From assembly GCA_947505035.1 (NCBI GenBank), contig CANNIS010000008.1, positions 1-35,991 of the forward strand: a stretch of DNA of 35,991 nucleotides, read 5' to 3'. Positions 1-8,144 of this stretch are shown piece after piece; the stretch's first letter is position 1, and each line of letters opens with the position of its first letter. The stretch is from Sphingobacteriales bacterium. Its GTDB lineage: Bacteria > Bacteroidota > Bacteroidia > Sphingobacteriales > Sphingobacteriaceae. The notes below the pieces were generated by a model. That model was not told the origin of the DNA, ran no database searches, and worked only from the letters and a program-made list of their open reading frames with translations. Made by a program: the position numbers and the translations under genes.

Positions 1-130
1 CGTGTCCTAAATGCGGATCGCCATAAACGGTTGGGCCACATAAATACATACCTACAAAAGGCGCATTAATGGGCTCAAAAACTTCTTTATTTCTGCTTAA
101 AGAATTGTATAAGCTAATAACCTGACTCAT
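1..130 (-). CDS. cysS: cysteinyl-tRNA synthetase, N-terminal fragment (runs off the window)
   Basis: This is the 5' end of a minus-strand gene starting at ATG 130-128; only the first 43 codons are inside the window. The enzyme charges tRNA-Cys with cysteine in the cytoplasm. The visible part begins [11 protein letters not shown], then carries [10 protein letters not shown] and HLGH. C31 is the expected zinc/cysteine-binding cysteine and residues 40-43 are the class I 'HIGH' ATP-binding motif, here HLGH. This spacing is typical of the CysS N-terminus. The gene lies 54 bp downstream of the EEP-family gene on the same strand. A CAAACATA at 135-142 (TATGTTTG on the minus strand) resembles a Bacteroidota -7 box but sits only 4 bp from the ATG. 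The identification rests on 43 residues but the motif combination is distinctive. Confidence 0.88.
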   Translation of the reverse strand, partial: MSQVISLYNSLSRNKEVFEPINAPFVGMYLCGPTVYGDPHLGH

Positions 131-184
131 ACTACAAACATACGGAATTTATCTAATTTTGATATTTTCGGCACCTTAAAAAAG

Positions 185-1297
185 CTATTTATGGTACTGA
201 ATATCGGCTACCACAGGATAGTGGTCGGAATATTTTTTCTTGATGATTTTATAATTTAAGACATCCATAGCAGGGTCGCATAAAATATAATCGATCTGAA
301 AATTCGGGAATGCCCCGCCATAGGTGGTGCCCAGGCCGCTGCCTTTTTCTTGAAAAGCACTTTTTAAACCATTTCCAATCACATTAAATGCATAAGAATT
401 GGGCGTGTCGTTAAAATCGCCACATACAATTACTTTATACTCCGATTCGTCGATCAGCTCGCGCACCATTTCTGCTTGAGTGGCCCTACGAATAAATGCA
501 TTTTTTAAACGACTCCCGATGCGCCTCGAAGATTGTAAATCGGTTTCGGCTTCGGTAGTAACTTTGCGAAAATAATTATAATCTTTTGGTTTAAAACTAA
601 TGGATTGTAAATGTACATTGATGACACGAATGGTATCTGATTGAATAACTATATCTGCGTAGCTACACATGTTTGGATGTAACCCTTCGTAAAAAGAAAT
701 TTTGTGGTAATTGATGATTGGGTATTTGGAGAAAATAGCTTGAGACATCAATTCGTTTTCGATAGAGTCGATGGTTTGATATCGGTAATATTTTAATTCG
801 CTAAATTTTTGCAAAGAATCTTTGATGGCGTATTCTCCTTTTTTGCGGGTATAAAATTCTTGAAAACAAATAATGTCTGCCTTTTCGGAAAGCAATAATT
901 CCAACATCGAATGTTTCGATTTTTTATCGTACTTATTGGTATTAATTGGTCTAAAACTATGTGCATTGTAGCTCATGATGCGCAAAGTAGAATCGGGGCT
1001 TATTTCAACAGGGCTAGGCATTTGAAAGGCGAACACTTTTGGATGTACTTGATAACCTAAGGCTAGCATACTGATCGAAACAATGGCTACCCATCTTAAA
1101 CGCAGTACCCAATAAATAGCAAAAATAATATTCAATAAAAAAATAAATGGATAAGCTAAACCGATAAAGGCAATAGGCCAAAATAAACTTGGGCTAATCC
1201 AAGGCGAAGCATAAGAAGCTAATAAAGCAAAGGCCACAAAAAAATTAATGACAAATATGGCCCAATAAAAGAAGGATCTTTTTTTTGATTTTTTCAT
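185..1297 (-). CDS. membrane-anchored endonuclease/exonuclease/phosphatase (EEP) family protein
   Basis: 370 residues. Residues about 10-95 hold three hydrophobic segments, so the protein is probably inner-membrane anchored. Residues about 105-370 are an EEP (DNase I/sphingomyelinase-like) metallohydrolase domain. Visible motifs in order are MSYNAHSF (about 108), ICFQEF with the metal-binding Glu (about 147), NVHLQS (about 226), CGDFND (about 292), QIDYIL and SDHYPV with the catalytic Asp358-His359 pair. All core EEP residues are present, so it should be active. The substrate cannot be told from sequence: nuclease, phospholipase and phosphatase members share this fold, and membrane-anchored Bacteroidota members are mostly uncharacterised. 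Its ATG overlaps the stop of the upstream rhomboid gene by 4 bp, indicating translational coupling as the last gene of the mutL-rhomboid-rhomboid operon. Confidence 0.85.
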   Translation of the reverse strand: MKKSKKRSFFYWAIFVINFFVAFALLASYASPWISPSLFWPIAFIGLAYPFIFLLNIIFAIYWVLRLRWVAIVSISMLALGYQVHPKVFAFQMPSPVEISPDSTLRIMSYNAHSFRPINTNKYDKKSKHSMLELLLSEKADIICFQEFYTRKKGEYAIKDSLQKFSELKYYRYQTIDSIENELMSQAIFSKYPIINYHKISFYEGLHPNMCSYADIVIQSDTIRVINVHLQSISFKPKDYNYFRKVTTEAETDLQSSRRIGSRLKNAFIRRATQAEMVRELIDESEYKVIVCGDFNDTPNSYAFNVIGNGLKSAFQEKGSGLGTTYGGAFPNFQIDYILCDPAMDVLNYKIIKKKYSDHYPVVADIQYHK

Positions 1298-2148
1298 TTT
1301 TTGCTTGCTTTAAATAACAATTCTTTTTCTGATTTGCTTAAGCTATCGTATCCAGATTTGGTAATTTTTTCGAGCAATTGGTCTACTTCGGCTTGCGATA
1401 CAGTTGCCATGCTCGCTTGCGCTTGCTCCTTACTTTGGTGTACAATTTTTAATTTGTTCTTGCGGCTAAATAATTTATCTAAAAAGTTATTGATGCGAAT
1501 CACAATGCTAGACCAATCGTTTCCTGCTTGGATTTGTTTAATCGTGAAGTATCCAATCAGTGCGCCACCTATGTGCGCCACACTGCCGCCAGCATTGCTA
1601 CCCATCATGCTCAATAAGTCTATGACCAAATAGGCTAAGCCTACATATTTTAATTTAATGCGACCAAAAATGGCCAATACGATTTCGTAATTTGGTAATA
1701 AAGTAGCGCTTGCAATGACGAGTGCCATGATTCCTGCCGATGCGCCAATGAGTTGATTGCCATCAAAAAATAAAGAATACAAAATACCGCCACCCAATAC
1801 GCCTGCCCAAAAAATAAATAACATGCGGTTTTTATTCAGATACTCAATGATTAAATTTCCAAACCAATGAAAAACCAGCATGTTAAATATTAGGTGAAAA
1901 AGTTTTTCGTGAATAAATGCATAGGTAAAAAAGGTCCAAGGTTTGAAAACAAAAACTTTCCAAATGGCTGTTAAAGAAAAATATTGCATCACCCAGATCT
2001 TAAATGGATTGGGAATATCGCCTAAGACATAAAAAGCAGCAGAGATGAGCAAAGCCACAAATACAAAGGCGTTGATGGCAATATATTTATTAATTGGATT
2101 CTTTTGATCCGCAAATGCTTGTTTAATAGCCGACAGTATCAGATTCAT
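1294..2148 (-). CDS. rhomboid family intramembrane serine protease (first of a tandem pair by coordinate)
   Basis: 284 residues with about six hydrophobic segments. Rhomboids cut transmembrane proteins inside the membrane with a Ser-His dyad. The nucleophile motif GASAG has Ser137 and the histidine motif AHIGGALIGY has His192. The second-helix signature H80-x4-H85-x3-N89 is also intact. The tail after about residue 205 is soluble and charged, with a stretch rich in Ser, Lys and Glu. It starts 2 bp after the stop of the other rhomboid gene and overlaps the EEP gene by 4 bp, so all three should be co-translated. The two rhomboids are similar in plan but differ in the loop before the nucleophile, consistent with an old duplication. 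Substrates are unknown. The family call is firm. Confidence 0.92.
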   Translation of the reverse strand: MNLILSAIKQAFADQKNPINKYIAINAFVFVALLISAAFYVLGDIPNPFKIWVMQYFSLTAIWKVFVFKPWTFFTYAFIHEKLFHLIFNMLVFHWFGNLIIEYLNKNRMLFIFWAGVLGGGILYSLFFDGNQLIGASAGIMALVIASATLLPNYEIVLAIFGRIKLKYVGLAYLVIDLLSMMGSNAGGSVAHIGGALIGYFTIKQIQAGNDWSSIVIRINNFLDKLFSRKNKLKIVHQSKEQAQASMATVSQAEVDQLLEKITKSGYDSLSKSEKELLFKASKK

Positions 2149-2150
2149 TT

Positions 2151-2975
2151 TTAATATTGTCTAAATTGATTTTTCTGCCAGTATTTAATTAAAATATAGC
2201 CAAACAACATACCGCCTAAATGGGCAAAGTGCGCCACATTATCGCTTGGATTATTTTGAATGCCACTGTACAATTCGAATGCACCATATAGCGCGACAAA
2301 GTATTTAGCTTTAAGCGGGAAAAAGAAATAAATATAAATTAAAGTATTAGGGAACAACATACCAAAGGCCAATAGCAATCCAAATACGGCACCAGAAGCG
2401 CCAACGGTTGGCACATTGATTCGAATGTTTGCTAATTCTTTGGCAATGGTAATGGTATTGTCTTTAATAGAAATAGAGTTGGGGTTGGCGTTCCAAGCGT
2501 CTACTAATTGTACAAATACAGGTTTGAAATTACTGGGTACATGTTGAAAGGTAAAAGCCTCAAAACTAGCAGGAGTCGGATTGCTCAAGTAATCGCTGAT
2601 GGCATTTTGTAAGGGAACTATTTCTGCATATTGAATGGCGGTATGTAAAAAAGCAGCCCCTAATCCGGTCACAAAATAAAATATAAAAAAGCGTTTAGCA
2701 CCCCAAAAGTTTTCGAGTGTTGCGCCAAACATCCAAAGTGCCAACATATTCGAAAACAAATGAAAAAAGTTTCCGTGCATAAATAAATGCGTAATTAATT
2801 GATGTGGCTTGAATGATTCGCTACCCGGAAAATATAAGGCAAAGTATTTATTTAAATCTAATCCAATAGTACTTTGCAGTACATAGGTGGTTAAAAATGC
2901 CAATCCATTAATGATGAGTAAATTTTTTACAACGCTTGGGAGTAAAGAAAAACCTTGTGGTCTAAAATTGTTCAT
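2151..2975 (-). CDS. rhomboid family intramembrane serine protease with extended internal loop
   Basis: 274 residues and multi-spanning. The catalytic Ser194 lies in VGASGAVFGL and His252 in AHLGGMLFGY. The second-helix signature is H67-x4-H72-x3-N76. Compared with its neighbour at 1294-2148 it has roughly 60 additional residues (about 115-180, polar, containing several Asn-Pro pairs) between the early helices and the nucleophile helix. This probably forms a soluble periplasmic or cytoplasmic insertion. It begins 6 bp after mutL and is followed after 2 bp by the second rhomboid. Both active sites are intact, so neither gene looks like a decaying copy. Substrate and physiological role are not predictable from sequence. 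Confidence 0.92.
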   Translation of the reverse strand: MNNFRPQGFSLLPSVVKNLLIINGLAFLTTYVLQSTIGLDLNKYFALYFPGSESFKPHQLITHLFMHGNFFHLFSNMLALWMFGATLENFWGAKRFFIFYFVTGLGAAFLHTAIQYAEIVPLQNAISDYLSNPTPASFEAFTFQHVPSNFKPVFVQLVDAWNANPNSISIKDNTITIAKELANIRINVPTVGASGAVFGLLLAFGMLFPNTLIYIYFFFPLKAKYFVALYGAFELYSGIQNNPSDNVAHFAHLGGMLFGYILIKYWQKNQFRQY

Positions 2976-2981
2976 ATGTAT

Positions 2982-4832
2982 TTACCCAAATAATTTACTA
3001 AGATCTGTTAAACTCAATTTGATAAAACTAGCTTTACCGCTTATGCCTACTTGAGGAAATTCGCAAGCAAAAAGTTCGTCAATTAATTGATTGATTTCTT
3101 CTGTGTTTAAAATATTACCCGACTTGATAGCCGCCTGTCTGGCAAGGGATTTGGCGAGTTGTTCTTTTTTATCAAATTTGGTAATAGCTGCTTGTTGTTT
3201 GTAGTTTTCGAGTAAAGCTAAAATAATTTTTTCTTCGTTACCGCTTTCAATTTCTGCTGGATAACCTTGTACTACAATGGTATTTTTACCAAACTCGCGA
3301 ATGTCAAAGCCTAAGGCTTTAAGTTCTTCCGATAACTCTTGAAATAATTCAAAATCTGCTGCACTTAAAGCAATGCTTTGCGGAAATAAACTTTGTTGCG
3401 AGCTACCTTGATTATTTGCTAATGCGGCAATAAATTTTTCGAATAAGATTCTTTCGTGAGCAGCTTGTTGGTCTATTAAAATAATACCACTTTTAATTTG
3501 TGTTAAAATATATTGACCATGAATTTGAAAGGTATTGTTTCTAGTTGCAGTTACATGGTGAATGTCGTCGTTAGTAGCGGCAATTAATTGCGACTGGCTA
3601 TTCATATTGGAATCTGCGATTTGATACAATGTTTCCCAACCAGCAATATCCGTTTTTTGTTTTGCATAACTTTGCCCAGCATAACCCGAATGTGCACTGT
3701 TACTTTGGTTTGTAGCCGATCCAAATGGGTTAAAACTTGGATTAACAGGTATAGTAGGTATTTTAATTTCGTCGTTGAGCGGATCAAAAGGCTTTAAGTT
3801 TCCAAAACTGGTTTCGATATTAAAATCGATGCTTGGACTAATATTGTATTTGCCCAAGGCTCTTTTAACAGCTGCTCTTAAAACGGCATAGATTAATTTT
3901 TCGTCTTCAAATTTAATTTCTGTTTTGGTAGGATGCACATTTACGTCAATGTGTGAAGGGTCTACCGTAAGAAATAAAATATATAATGGAAAACTATTAT
4001 CGCCCAATAATTGATCGAATGCATTATTGATGGCGTGGTTTAAATAATTGTCTTTAATGAATCTATTATTGACGAAAAAATATTGTTCGCCTCTAGTTTT
4101 TTTAGCAAAAGCAGGTTTGCCAATGTACCCTTCAATACTCACCTGTTCGGTGCTTTCTTCTACTGGTACAATTCTTTCGGCATAATTATTTCCAAAGATG
4201 CCGGTAATTCTTTGTTTAAGATTTCCAGCAGGCAAATGAAATAATTCATTGCCATCGTGGTGTAAACTAAAAAATAGGTCTGGGTGCGCAAGCGCTTGTC
4301 TTTGAAATTCGTCAATGATATGACGCAATTCAACTGAATTCGATTTTAAAAAATTGCGTCTTGCAGGGGTAACATAAAATAAATTTTTAATGGAGATGCT
4401 TGTACCATCGCTGCTGCTGCAGGGTTCGACCAAAGTTATTTGCGAAGCTTCGATGCGCACTAATGTGCCAGTGCTATCGGAAGCGCGTTTGGTTTTTAAT
4501 TCTACTTGTGCAATAGCCGCAATAGATGCCATGGCTTCGCCTCTAAAACCCATGGTTTTTATTTTAAACAAATCTGCTGCACTCGCTAGTTTGGAAGTAG
4601 CATGTCTTTCAAAACAAAGTTTTGCATCTGAAGGGCTCATGCCCGATCCATTATCGATGATTTGAATAAGTGCGCGTCCGGCATCTTTTAATACCACCTT
4701 AATGCTCGTTGCCCCAGCATCAACCGCATTTTCCATCAGCTCTTTTACAGCCGATGCAGGTCGTTGAATAACTTCGCCGGCTGCAATTTGATTCGCAACA
4801 GCATCGGGTAAAAGGTGAATAATATTCGACAT
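2982..4832 (-). CDS. mutL: DNA mismatch repair protein MutL
   Basis: 616 residues, the usual length. MutL is the GHKL ATPase that links MutS mismatch recognition to strand removal. The N-terminal ATPase (about 1-330) shows NQIAAGEVIQRPASAVKELM, ENAVDAGA, DNGSGM and GFRGEA, the classic GHKL motifs. A polar linker (about 345-430) precedes the C-terminal dimerisation domain. The endonuclease motif DQHA-x2-E-x4-E appears as DQQAAHERILFE (D454-E465), with Gln replacing His. The two other C-terminal metal-site motifs are altered: ARQAA where ACHAA is usual, and GISGKA where CPHGRP is usual. Nicking activity is therefore uncertain. It is the first gene of a minus-strand operon with two rhomboids and the EEP gene. 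A TATTTTTG -7-like box lies at 4932-4939 (minus), without a well-spaced -33 element. Confidence 0.96.
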   Translation of the reverse strand: MSNIIHLLPDAVANQIAAGEVIQRPASAVKELMENAVDAGATSIKVVLKDAGRALIQIIDNGSGMSPSDAKLCFERHATSKLASAADLFKIKTMGFRGEAMASIAAIAQVELKTKRASDSTGTLVRIEASQITLVEPCSSSDGTSISIKNLFYVTPARRNFLKSNSVELRHIIDEFQRQALAHPDLFFSLHHDGNELFHLPAGNLKQRITGIFGNNYAERIVPVEESTEQVSIEGYIGKPAFAKKTRGEQYFFVNNRFIKDNYLNHAINNAFDQLLGDNSFPLYILFLTVDPSHIDVNVHPTKTEIKFEDEKLIYAVLRAAVKRALGKYNISPSIDFNIETSFGNLKPFDPLNDEIKIPTIPVNPSFNPFGSATNQSNSAHSGYAGQSYAKQKTDIAGWETLYQIADSNMNSQSQLIAATNDDIHHVTATRNNTFQIHGQYILTQIKSGIILIDQQAAHERILFEKFIAALANNQGSSQQSLFPQSIALSAADFELFQELSEELKALGFDIREFGKNTIVVQGYPAEIESGNEEKIILALLENYKQQAAITKFDKKEQLAKSLARQAAIKSGNILNTEEINQLIDELFACEFPQVGISGKASFIKLSLTDLSKLFG

Positions 4833-4961
4833 CGTTTAAAAAATATTTAGCTATGTTGAGAACTTTAGGGTTCTAACGGGCTTTTTGATTTATTTATTTG
4901 AGGAAATACCTATAAATTTATCGCCATCAGACAAAAATATAAAAATTTTCGGGCACCTATT

Positions 4962-7892
4962 ATGCAAAGAACCGGCTATATACTTTTAATCTCCTTTTTT
5001 TTCTCCACATCCATTGTGAATGGACAGGTAGTAGATACGGCCAAAGCCAATCATTGGGTCGATTCGGTGATGAATACCTTGCAGACAGATGAACGAATTG
5101 GACAATTATTCACCGTTGCAGCCTTTTCAAACAAAGATTCCTTGCATATTAAAGAAATTGCCAAATTGGTTAAAGACTATAAAATAGGCGGCTTGTGTTT
5201 TTTTCAAGGCGGCCCAGTTCGCCAGGCAAACCTGACCAATTATTACCAATCCCTTGCTAAAACACCTTTATTGATTTCCATAGATGGAGAATGGGGTTTG
5301 TCGATGCGCTTAGATAGTACCGTAAGATATCCTAAACAAATGGCTTTGGGTGCCATCAACGATAACCAATTGATTTATGATTTTGGCGTAGAAACTGCAA
5401 GGCAATGTAAGCGAATGGGCATTCATTTAAATTTTGCACCGGTAGTAGATGTCAACAATAATCCACGCAATCCGGTTATTAACGATCGCTCTTTTGGCGA
5501 AGATAAATACCGCGTAGCCGCTAAGAGTATAGAATACATGCGGGGTTTACAAGACAATGGCTTAATTGCAACGGCTAAACATTTTCCGGGTCATGGCAAT
5601 ACCGATAAAGATTCTCATTTAACCTTGCCTAAATTAAATCGCAGTAAAGAAGAATTAGATAGTTTAGAATTATATCCATTCAAAGAACTCATCGATCGAG
5701 GATTGTCGAGCATCATGGTGGCGCATCTATTTGTACCGGCATATGATAGTTCAAAGAATATGGCCGCATCTATTTCGAAACCAATCGTTACCGATTTATT
5801 AAAAAATAAATTAAATTTTAAGGGACTGATTATTACCGATGCCTTAAACATGAAAGGCGTGTCGGCAAATTTTCCGCCCGGCGTAGTAGATGTAAAAGCT
5901 TTATTAGCGGGTAACGATATGTGTTTGTATTCCGAGAATGTACCCATTGCCATTGCAGAAATTAAAAAAGCAATGTTGGCTGGTGAAATTACCCAAGCCG
6001 AATTAGATGAAAAGGCTAGAAAGGTATTATTTGCTAAGTTTCAGGTAGGGCTTGCGCATTATCAACCGATTGTAATCGATGGCTTAATTGCCGATTTAAA
6101 TAGCAACGAAGCTAAATTACTGAGTCGTAAATTATACGAAAACGCACTTACTTTATTAGAAAATAAAAACAATCTAATTCCTTTAAAAAATTTAGCGAGT
6201 AGCAGCATTGCCAGTATTAGTATTGGGGCCGAAATCAATAATGATTTTTTAACGACTTGCGAATTATATGCGCCTATGGCTAAGTTTTCATTAAAGAAAG
6301 ACGCGAGCTTAAACGATTTTAATTTTTTAAATAAAAACTTAGAAAATTACAACACCGTAATTGTTGGCTTACACGATATGAGCAGAAACGAATCAAAGAA
6401 TTTTTCTTTGTCTAAGCAAACCATCGATTTTTTGAATAATTTATCTGCCCATAAAAATGTAGTCTTAGTGGTATTTGGTAATGCCTATAGTTTAAGAAAT
6501 TTCGAAAACCATGCGCCCATTGTATTGGCTTACGAAGAAAATTCTTATACGCGTACAAGTGCTGCTACGCTTATATTTGGTGGAATTCCGGCTAAAGGAA
6601 CGATGCCTGTTACGGCATCTAATAAATTTCAAGTAGGCGATGGTTATATCATCAACGAAAGCATTCGTTTAAAATATACCCAGCCCGAAGAAGTTGGCAT
6701 GGATGCGCAGAAATTAAACGGTATAGATGAATTAGTTGCCATGGCCATTGCCGCTAAAGCCATACCTGGCTGTCAAGTATTAGTGGCTAAAAATGGCAAA
6801 GTTATTTATCAAAAATCTTTTGGCTACAGTACTTACGATTCTGCTCATTTGGTGGTCAATACCGATTTATACGATTTAGCCTCGATGACCAAAATTTTAT
6901 CGACTAATTTAGGTATGATGAAATTAGTAGAAGAAAATAAAATTTCTTTGAATGGTCATTTGCATAATTATTTACCCGGAATTAAAAGTTCGAATAAGAA
7001 AAATATTATTATCGCAGACCTGTTAACTCACCGCGCAGGCTTATCGCCATTTATTCCTTTTTACAAAGACATTCAAAATGTAAAAGGCTTGGAAACAGCT
7101 GTGCTATCTACAGATTCTTCTGGTGTATTTGCCATTCCGGTTGCCAATCATTTGTTTTTAAATGCAAATTACATGGCCACTATGAAGCAACGAATACTCA
7201 AATCTGAAATAAAAAATCCAGGAAAATATGTGTACTCCGATTTGAGTTTTTATTTCTTAAAAGAAGTATTAGAGGCGCAAACAAATTCACCAATTGATGA
7301 ATTTGTCAGTACTCATTTTTATAAAAAATTGGGCTTGAATTATTTGGGTTATTTGCCATATCGCAAATTTCCAATGGCAAATATTATGCCTACCGAAAAC
7401 GACCTCACCTTTAGAAAACAAGTGGTACAAGGTTATGTGCACGATCAAACAGCTGCCATGTTTGGTGGTGTGGCGGGTCATGCTGGCTTGTTTGGTAATG
7501 CGAATGATGTAGCGATAATTATGCAAATGTTGCTAAACAAAGGAAGCTATGGTGGCGAAGAATATTTTAAATCGGCAACGGTAAGCTTGTTTACTACTAA
7601 ATATTATGCAGACAACAGAAGAGGTTTAGGTTTTGATAAGCCCGAAACGGATCCTTCCAAAACTAGCCCTACGGCATTAGCGGTATCACCGCAAACCTAC
7701 GGCCATACTGGCTTTACAGGCACTTGTACTTGGGTAGATCCAGCATATGATTTGGTTTATGTGTTCTTATCGAATAGGGTTTATCCTTCTACAGAGAATA
7801 AAAAAATGTTGGAAATGAATTTGCGTACCGAAATACAAGCAATTATTTATAATTCTTTTTCTGAAAATCTTGTTCAGGGAATTAAAAAATAA
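4962..7892 (+). CDS. secreted GH3 beta-N-acetylglucosaminidase fused to a beta-lactamase-like serine hydrolase
   Basis: 976 residues with a signal peptide (about 1-21, ending ...IVNGQ). Residues about 35-370 are a GH3 domain of the NagZ type. KHFPGHGNTDKDSH (206-219) gives the Asp-His acid/base pair D217/H219, and IITDALNMKG gives the nucleophile Asp293. About 380-560 looks like a GH3 C-terminal-type region. Residues about 590-965 are a class C beta-lactamase/penicillin-binding-type serine hydrolase with SMTK (Ser641, Lys644), YSD (Tyr758) and HTG (915-917). Both active sites are complete. NagZ-type enzymes remove GlcNAc from peptidoglycan fragments and the second domain family acts on peptide or ester bonds, so a periplasmic peptidoglycan-processing role is inferred. 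This two-domain arrangement is known in Bacteroidota. It is divergent from mutL with a 129-bp gap. Confidence 0.9.
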   Translation: MQRTGYILLISFFFSTSIVNGQVVDTAKANHWVDSVMNTLQTDERIGQLFTVAAFSNKDSLHIKEIAKLVKDYKIGGLCFFQGGPVRQANLTNYYQSLAKTPLLISIDGEWGLSMRLDSTVRYPKQMALGAINDNQLIYDFGVETARQCKRMGIHLNFAPVVDVNNNPRNPVINDRSFGEDKYRVAAKSIEYMRGLQDNGLIATAKHFPGHGNTDKDSHLTLPKLNRSKEELDSLELYPFKELIDRGLSSIMVAHLFVPAYDSSKNMAASISKPIVTDLLKNKLNFKGLIITDALNMKGVSANFPPGVVDVKALLAGNDMCLYSENVPIAIAEIKKAMLAGEITQAELDEKARKVLFAKFQVGLAHYQPIVIDGLIADLNSNEAKLLSRKLYENALTLLENKNNLIPLKNLASSSIASISIGAEINNDFLTTCELYAPMAKFSLKKDASLNDFNFLNKNLENYNTVIVGLHDMSRNESKNFSLSKQTIDFLNNLSAHKNVVLVVFGNAYSLRNFENHAPIVLAYEENSYTRTSAATLIFGGIPAKGTMPVTASNKFQVGDGYIINESIRLKYTQPEEVGMDAQKLNGIDELVAMAIAAKAIPGCQVLVAKNGKVIYQKSFGYSTYDSAHLVVNTDLYDLASMTKILSTNLGMMKLVEENKISLNGHLHNYLPGIKSSNKKNIIIADLLTHRAGLSPFIPFYKDIQNVKGLETAVLSTDSSGVFAIPVANHLFLNANYMATMKQRILKSEIKNPGKYVYSDLSFYFLKEVLEAQTNSPIDEFVSTHFYKKLGLNYLGYLPYRKFPMANIMPTENDLTFRKQVVQGYVHDQTAAMFGGVAGHAGLFGNANDVAIIMQMLLNKGSYGGEEYFKSATVSLFTTKYYADNRRGLGFDKPETDPSKTSPTALAVSPQTYGHTGFTGTCTWVDPAYDLVYVFLSNRVYPSTENKKMLEMNLRTEIQAIIYNSFSENLVQGIKK

Positions 7893-7917
7893 CTAATCGC
7901 GAAATCATTGTTCGGTT

Positions 7918-8001
7918 TCTCGCCTCGATTGTAAACTGATTGCGCAGCAGATTGAATAATTAAGCTTCAATCGGATACTGATTGCGCAGTGGGTTGAATA
8001 A
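7918..8001 (-). repeat. 42-bp imperfect tandem duplication spanning the stop codon of the 59-aa gene
   Basis: Two adjacent 42-bp units (8001-7960 and 7959-7918 on the minus strand) match at about 31 of 42 positions. The first encodes LFNPLRNQYPIEA-stop. The second, in the same frame directly after the stop, reads LFNLLRNQFTIEAR. They share 10 of 13 residues and the substitutions are largely conservative. The unit is a multiple of three. Confidence 0.75.
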
Positions 8002-8139
8002 ATATTTTTTGGTGTAGTCAAAACTTTTAGCGCCCATTTGTTCGAAATGACTTTTTAGTTCTTGGAATAAAATGTCGTCTTTGATTTTCAAAGTTTCCAG
8101 ATTGATTTTTTTCTTCGCAAAAAATTCTTCAAAAGTCAT
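7960..8139 (-). CDS. small conserved-looking protein of unknown function (59 aa)
   Basis: The frame starts at ATG 8139-8137 and ends at TAA 7962-7960, beginning MTFEEFFAKKKINLETLKIK and ending NPLRNQYPIEA. It is 5 bp downstream of the threonine dehydrogenase stop, on the same strand, so it should be co-transcribed. The protein is soluble, rich in Lys, Phe and Glu, and predicted mostly helical, with no known motif. I believe similar small proteins occur in other Bacteroidota, but cannot verify this here. Just past the stop the last 14 codons are repeated as a diverged 42-bp copy (7918-7959) that stays open for 24 codons (to a TAA inside the end of the GH3 gene). This suggests the protein may once have been longer or that its 3' end was duplicated. 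No function is assigned. Confidence 0.65.
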   Translation of the reverse strand: MTFEEFFAKKKINLETLKIKDDILFQELKSHFEQMGAKSFDYTKKYLFNPLRNQYPIEA

Positions 8140-8144
8140 AGGGT

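Noticed and set aside
135-142. TATGTTTG (minus strand) as the cysS promoter -7 box
   Set aside because: It ends 4 bp before the ATG, implying a leaderless message, and no TTTG is found at the right distance; mentioned only in the cysS entry.
1301-1633. A 110-codon plus-strand frame antisense to the rhomboid gene
   Set aside because: It lies entirely opposite a gene with intact catalytic motifs and has no family signature.
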